8,324 nt of DNA from Methanosarcinales archaeon. GTDB taxonomy: Archaea > Halobacteriota > Syntropharchaeia > Alkanophagales > Methanospirareceae. Position numbers and translations under genes: made by a program. Where the stretch lies: NCBI GenBank assembly GCA_016649585.1, contig JAENXH010000045.1, positions 1 through 8,324 of the forward strand, written 5' to 3'. Positions 6,013 through 8,324 of this stretch are shown piece by piece (position 1 is the stretch's first letter; the number at the start of each line of letters is the position of its first letter). Under the pieces are notes generated by a model. The model saw only the letters and a list, made by a program, of their open reading frames with translations. It was not told where the DNA came from and searched no databases.

Positions 6013-6942
6013 ATGAGATGCAGTAAAAAAAATTGCAATAATCCCGCAATAATCCACCAGAGATACTCAGGACTGCACTTCTGCGAAGCCCATTTCGTTG
6101 AGGATGTAGAGCGGAAGGTGAAAAAAGAGATGAGGAAGCAGTTGATGGTGGAGAAAGGGGATAGGATTGCTGTGGCGCTGAGCGGAGGAAAGGACAGCTC
6201 TGCGCTTCTATACATGTTCAAAAAGATATTTCATAACAGGAACGATTTGGAATTCTTTGCGATTGCCGTGGATGAAGGAATAAAGGGCTATCGTTCTATA
6301 ACGCTCAGAAATGCGGAAAATGTAGCAAAAGAGTTGGGAATGGTTCTTCATCAATTTTCTTTTGAACAGGAGTTTGGGTTTATGCTCGATGAAATTGTAG
6401 CAAAAAAATTCGAGCAAGCACCGTGCACGTTCTGCGGCGTCCTGAGGAGGAAGGTTATAGAGAGGAAAGCGAAGGAATTGGGTGCTACGAAAGTAGCAAC
6501 TGCGCACAATCTGGACGACGAGGTGCAAACGATTTTAATCAATTATATACGGGGGGATATAGGGCGGTTAGGACGGCTTTACGGACGGCGTGAAGAGTTC
6601 GTCCCTCGGATTAAGCCGTTACAAGTAGTTCCAGAGAAAGAAATTGCTCTGTATGCGCTTATAGCGAACATACCGATAATCACCGCCGATTGCCCGTATG
6701 CTACTCGTTCTTTCCGTTTCACGGTGAAGAAAATGCTGAATGAGTTTGAGAGAAAACATCCGGGCACAAAATATTCGGTGATGCGTGGCTACGAACGGCT
6801 GTCAGAATTTTTGCCACGAGCGCAGCCGGAGAGAAAGCTTTTGCGCTGCGAGCGATGTGGCGATGCATCGGCATCAAACATTTGCAAGGCGTGCGAGATA
6901 ATAGAGAAGATGAAAGGCACGCCTGCGAAACATTTAAATTGA
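6013..6942 (+). CDS. tRNA 2-thiouridine synthase of the TtuA/Ncs6 family
   Basis: A 309-residue cytosolic enzyme that activates a tRNA uridine with ATP and replaces its 2-oxygen by sulphur. TtuA acts on U54 in the T-loop and Ncs6/NcsA on wobble U34; sequence alone does not separate them here. Features seen: N-terminal zinc finger (Cys3, Cys8, Cys24, His27), PP-loop SGGKDSS (57-63), PCTFC (137-141) and Cys227 in TADCPY, which match the three cysteines that hold the catalytic [4Fe-4S] cluster, HNLDDEVQT (165-173), and a C-terminal zinc finger (Cys279, Cys282, Cys291, Cys294). All expected catalytic positions are present, so it should be active, normally with a ubiquitin-like sulphur carrier protein. 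The frame runs 34 codons further upstream, but those residues are unlike the family; the ATG at 6013 gives the standard zinc-finger start. Confidence 0.93.
   Translation: MRCSKKNCNNPAIIHQRYSGLHFCEAHFVEDVERKVKKEMRKQLMVEKGDRIAVALSGGKDSSALLYMFKKIFHNRNDLEFFAIAVDEGIKGYRSITLRNAENVAKELGMVLHQFSFEQEFGFMLDEIVAKKFEQAPCTFCGVLRRKVIERKAKELGATKVATAHNLDDEVQTILINYIRGDIGRLGRLYGRREEFVPRIKPLQVVPEKEIALYALIANIPIITADCPYATRSFRFTVKKMLNEFERKHPGTKYSVMRGYERLSEFLPRAQPERKLLRCERCGDASASNICKACEIIEKMKGTPAKHLN
6932..6940 (+). promoter_or_regulatory. Possible TATA element of the YtfJ-like gene
   Basis: ATTTAAATT at the very end of the upstream coding region would place a transcription start near 6962, just ahead of the ribosome binding site. 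The gene may therefore have its own promoter in addition to readthrough. Confidence 0.35.
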
Positions 6943-6963
6943 TGGAAAGCATTTTGATTAATT

Positions 6964-6970
6964 AGGTGGT
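6964..6970 (+). promoter_or_regulatory. Ribosome binding site of the YtfJ-like gene
   Basis: AGGTGGT lies 8 nt before the ATG at 6979 and closely resembles the sequence complementary to the 16S rRNA 3' end (AGGTGAT). It supports this start codon. Confidence 0.7.
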
Positions 6971-6978
6971 AAGAAAAA

Positions 6979-7362
6979 ATGAGTGAAGAACTAAATGCAA
7001 TTATAAAAGACTTCTGGGAAGAGTTTCGGAAGACGATTTCGGTCGAAACTGCTATCGGCAAGCCCATAGAGATAGAGGATAAGACCCTGATCCCCATCTT
7101 CGCGATTGGTTTTGGCGCTGGTGGAGGTGGCGGCAAAGGTAAAGAGAAGGAGGGACAAGGGTATGGCGCCGGGGGTGGCGGTGGAATATGTCCAGTAGCG
7201 CTCGTGACGGTGTTCAAGGACGTATCCGGACCTGAGGGTGTGAAGGTGCTCTCGTTGAAGCCGTCTGGCACGTTAGATAAAGTCATCGGAGAAGCGTTGC
7301 CAATGGTGATGGAGATGGTCCAGGAGATGAAAGAGGGCAAAAAAGCCGAAGAAAAAACATGA
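6979..7362 (+). CDS. YtfJ/GerW-family glycine-rich protein
   Basis: A 127-residue protein that matches the YtfJ (GerW) family by its layout: a short N-terminal helix (1-20), the segment GKPIEIEDKTLIPIFAIGFGAG (27-48), two glycine clusters (GAGGGGG at 46-52 and GAGGGGG at 63-69) joined by a charged KGKEKEGQGY linker, then CPVALVTVFKD and VKVLSLKP (89-95), and a C-terminal helix that ends in a Lys/Glu-rich tail. In Bacillus YtfJ is linked to spore germination, but archaea do not sporulate, and the role of archaeal members is unknown. The length is normal for the family. It follows the tRNA thiolase by 36 bp with a good ribosome site, is followed by a hairpin terminator, and is next to a DUF2953 gene, as ytfJ is next to ytfI in Bacillus. 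Confidence 0.85.
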   Translation: MSEELNAIIKDFWEEFRKTISVETAIGKPIEIEDKTLIPIFAIGFGAGGGGGKGKEKEGQGYGAGGGGGICPVALVTVFKDVSGPEGVKVLSLKPSGTLDKVIGEALPMVMEMVQEMKEGKKAEEKT

Positions 7363-7383
7363 TACTTGTAGAACGTCTATACG

Positions 7384-7418
7384 GAGAGCTTTTAGAGAAG
7401 CTCTCTTAATTTATTTTT
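7384..7418 (+). terminator. Hairpin followed by T-rich tract
   Basis: A perfect 8-bp stem (GAGAGCTT pairing with AAGCTCTC, 7384-7391 and 7398-7405) with a 6-nt loop is followed by TTAATTTATTTTT. It starts 21 nt after the stop of the YtfJ-like gene. It resembles an intrinsic terminator; archaeal termination depends mostly on the T-rich tract, which is also present. Confidence 0.7.
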
Positions 7419-7427
7419 GTGCGAGAA

Positions 7428-7447
7428 TACAGCATAGTACAGCATAG
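7428..7447. repeat. Perfect 10-bp tandem repeat upstream of the DUF2953 promoter
   Basis: TACAGCATAG occurs twice head to tail with no spacer. The period is about one helical turn, and the second copy ends 10 bp before the putative TATA box, so both copies would face the same side of the DNA next to the promoter. It may be an operator site; a chance short duplication is possible. Confidence 0.6.
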
Positions 7448-7456
7448 ATTTGCCTA

Positions 7457-7465
7457 ATTTTTAAA
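7457..7465 (+). promoter_or_regulatory. TATA box, leaderless promoter of the DUF2953 gene
   Basis: ATTTTTAAAC-type sequence (TTTTTAAAC) is centred 30 nt before the ATG at 7491, with no Shine-Dalgarno site in between. With the terminator upstream, it suggests that the DUF2953 gene is transcribed separately from the YtfJ-like gene and without a leader. Confidence 0.55.
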
Positions 7466-7490
7466 CGCTTTAAAAAAACGTACAAATACC

Positions 7491-8102
7491 ATGAGCGTGA
7501 TACTGACCCTATTGATCGTTTTAGCGATTGTAGTAGTCTTAATAGCTGCTACGCTTCTCATACCAGTTGTAATCTCGCTTAGGCTCTCTAAGGAAGGACC
7601 CGTGGCACAAGGATGGATCTCCTTTGCGTTATTAATGGGCACTGCTTCAGGACGTATAGACTTTAGCCCTGAGAAGAGGGATTTTCGATTACAAGTCTTA
7701 GGCGGCACCCTTCTCAAGAGACCGCTTGAGACGAGGGAGAAGAAACCGAAGGATGAGAAGCCACCTACAGATTGGAAGAAGCTCGTAGTGAACGCAAATG
7801 AACTCTATGCCGCGGGGAAGGAATTGGCGGGAGCACTCACCAAAAACGTATCAATAAAGAAATTAGGAGGCAGGGTAAAGGTAGGGCTATCCGACCCAGC
7901 CCAAACGGGCATGCTGGTTGGTTTTTTATATGCGGGCAGCGGCATAGCAAAAGCTTTCCTGCCGGAAACGCACCTCGAAATCGAACCTTCATTTGAGGAT
8001 GAGCATATGGATGCGGATTTAGAACTGGGGTTTAGCCTACCCCTATTTAAAACTGTCATCCCCCTTATCCGTTTTTTCCGTAGCACAAGGAATGTTTTTT
8101 GA
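7491..8102 (+). CDS. DUF2953-type membrane-anchored protein (YtfI-like)
   Basis: A 203-residue protein with one strong N-terminal membrane helix (residues 3-29, almost all Ile, Leu, Val, Ala) and then a soluble domain. Features that suggest DUF2953 are the small extended segment GRIDFSPEKRDFRLQVLGG (54-72), a charged linker (79-97), the VKVGLSDPAQTGMLVGFLYAG block (129-149), which resembles the family's G-x-G-DPA-x-TG signature, and IEPSF followed by an acidic stretch and LELGFSLPLF (164-186). The function of the family is unknown; the likely topology is a short N-terminal anchor with the domain on one face of the membrane. Its neighbour is the YtfJ-like gene, the same pairing as ytfI-ytfJ in Bacillus. 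The start ATG is supported by a TATA box 30 nt upstream. Confidence 0.72.
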   Translation: MSVILTLLIVLAIVVVLIAATLLIPVVISLRLSKEGPVAQGWISFALLMGTASGRIDFSPEKRDFRLQVLGGTLLKRPLETREKKPKDEKPPTDWKKLVVNANELYAAGKELAGALTKNVSIKKLGGRVKVGLSDPAQTGMLVGFLYAGSGIAKAFLPETHLEIEPSFEDEHMDADLELGFSLPLFKTVIPLIRFFRSTRNVF

Positions 8103-8252
8103 CTTAATGGACCAAAAAACCAAGCGTCGCATTTAAATATTTACCAATCCCTATAGCAAGCAAACTCTCTTCGAAAAAAGGTTTGAATATACCCAGAATC
8201 TTGAAGTGCTTTTATTACATTGGACCTTAAATATTGTTTGGGAAGTATAAAA
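8103..8252. other. Intergenic region with AT-rich promoter-like elements
   Basis: No convincing gene is seen here. ATTTAAATAT at 8131-8140 looks like a TATA box and could start a transcript near 8160, giving a leader of about 90 nt for the next gene or a small RNA. TTAAATATT at 8227-8235 lies only about 23 nt before the ATG at 8253, a little close for a leaderless promoter. I found no clear hairpin or repeat. Confidence 0.35.
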
Positions 8253-8324
8253 ATGGAAGAAGAATTTATTGTTGCCGAAGATCTCGACCTTGCATGGAGT
8301 AATTTCGACCCATTTTTTACCTTA
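8253..8324 (+). CDS. Start of an unidentified gene, cut by the window end
   Basis: An ATG opens a frame that stays open to the last base (24 codons). The residues MEEEFIVAEDLDLAWSNFDP are acidic with a Trp and several Phe, typical of a soluble protein start. The DLAWSNFDPFF segment vaguely recalls the N-terminus of some P-loop ATPases, but 24 residues are not enough to assign a family. AT-rich promoter-like sequence precedes it; no good ribosome site is seen (only GGGAAG about 8 nt upstream). Confidence 0.5.
   Translation, partial: MEEEFIVAEDLDLAWSNFDPFFTL

Noticed and set aside
6789..7340. Leftward frame of 183 codons with a proline-rich stretch
   Set aside because: The proline runs are simply the antisense of the glycine clusters in the YtfJ-like gene, and the frame crosses two real genes.
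8103..8252. Possible small RNA or short leftward frame from the ATG near 8133
   Set aside because: The leftward frame runs antisense into the DUF2953 gene with no promoter at a suitable distance, and no stable RNA fold was evident by eye.
1..8324. CRISPR arrays, tRNA or rRNA genes
   Set aside because: No regularly spaced repeats and no tRNA-like T-loop or anticodon-arm patterns or rRNA segments were seen on either strand by eye.

Overview
The window looks like an end piece of an archaeal contig, most plausibly from a euryarchaeal (Halobacteriota-type, methanogen or anaerobic methanotroph/alkanotroph-like) genome assembled from Nextera-prepared DNA. The archaeal call rests on a group II chaperonin (thermosome family), a TtuA/Ncs6-type tRNA thiolase with two zinc fingers, and several TATA-box-like elements about 30 nt upstream of start codons, as expected for leaderless archaeal transcripts. 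The narrower lineage is inference. Bases 1-25 are not biological: they match the 3' part of a Nextera/Tn5 adapter.

Layout. From 27 to 5938 everything reads leftwards (minus strand): an 83-residue protein of unknown function, a divergent thermosome-like chaperonin (339-2138), then two consecutive cassettes that each pair a CBS-domain protein with a CPA2-type cation:proton antiporter (3854 to 2224, and 5752 to 4064). Each cassette is preceded by a very small open reading frame (38 and 47 codons) that is easy to miss. A short divergent promoter region (5939-6012) separates this from the rightward half: a TtuA/Ncs6-like tRNA 2-thiolation enzyme, a YtfJ/GerW-family glycine-rich protein, a hairpin terminator, a DUF2953-type membrane-anchored protein, and the first 24 codons of a gene cut by the window end. 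The only gene-free stretch above 130 bases is 8103-8252.

How the genes fit together. In each antiporter cassette the CBS gene abuts or overlaps the antiporter gene (4-bp ATGA overlap; 0-bp gap), so a cytosolic CBS sensor and its membrane antiporter are probably made together, perhaps coupling ion homeostasis to adenine-nucleotide level. The YtfJ-like and DUF2953 genes are neighbours here as ytfJ and ytfI are in Bacillus, which suggests a conserved functional pair outside sporulation.

The most unusual item is the chaperonin. It keeps the overall thermosome fold markers but has lost two acidic residues needed for ATP hydrolysis (Asp to Asn61, Asp to Ser412), has an altered GDGTT loop (GDGIA), carries an insertion of roughly 25 residues in the apical domain, and has a basic tail in place of the usual Gly-Met tail. 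It is probably a specialised, hydrolysis-impaired paralogue rather than the housekeeping thermosome.
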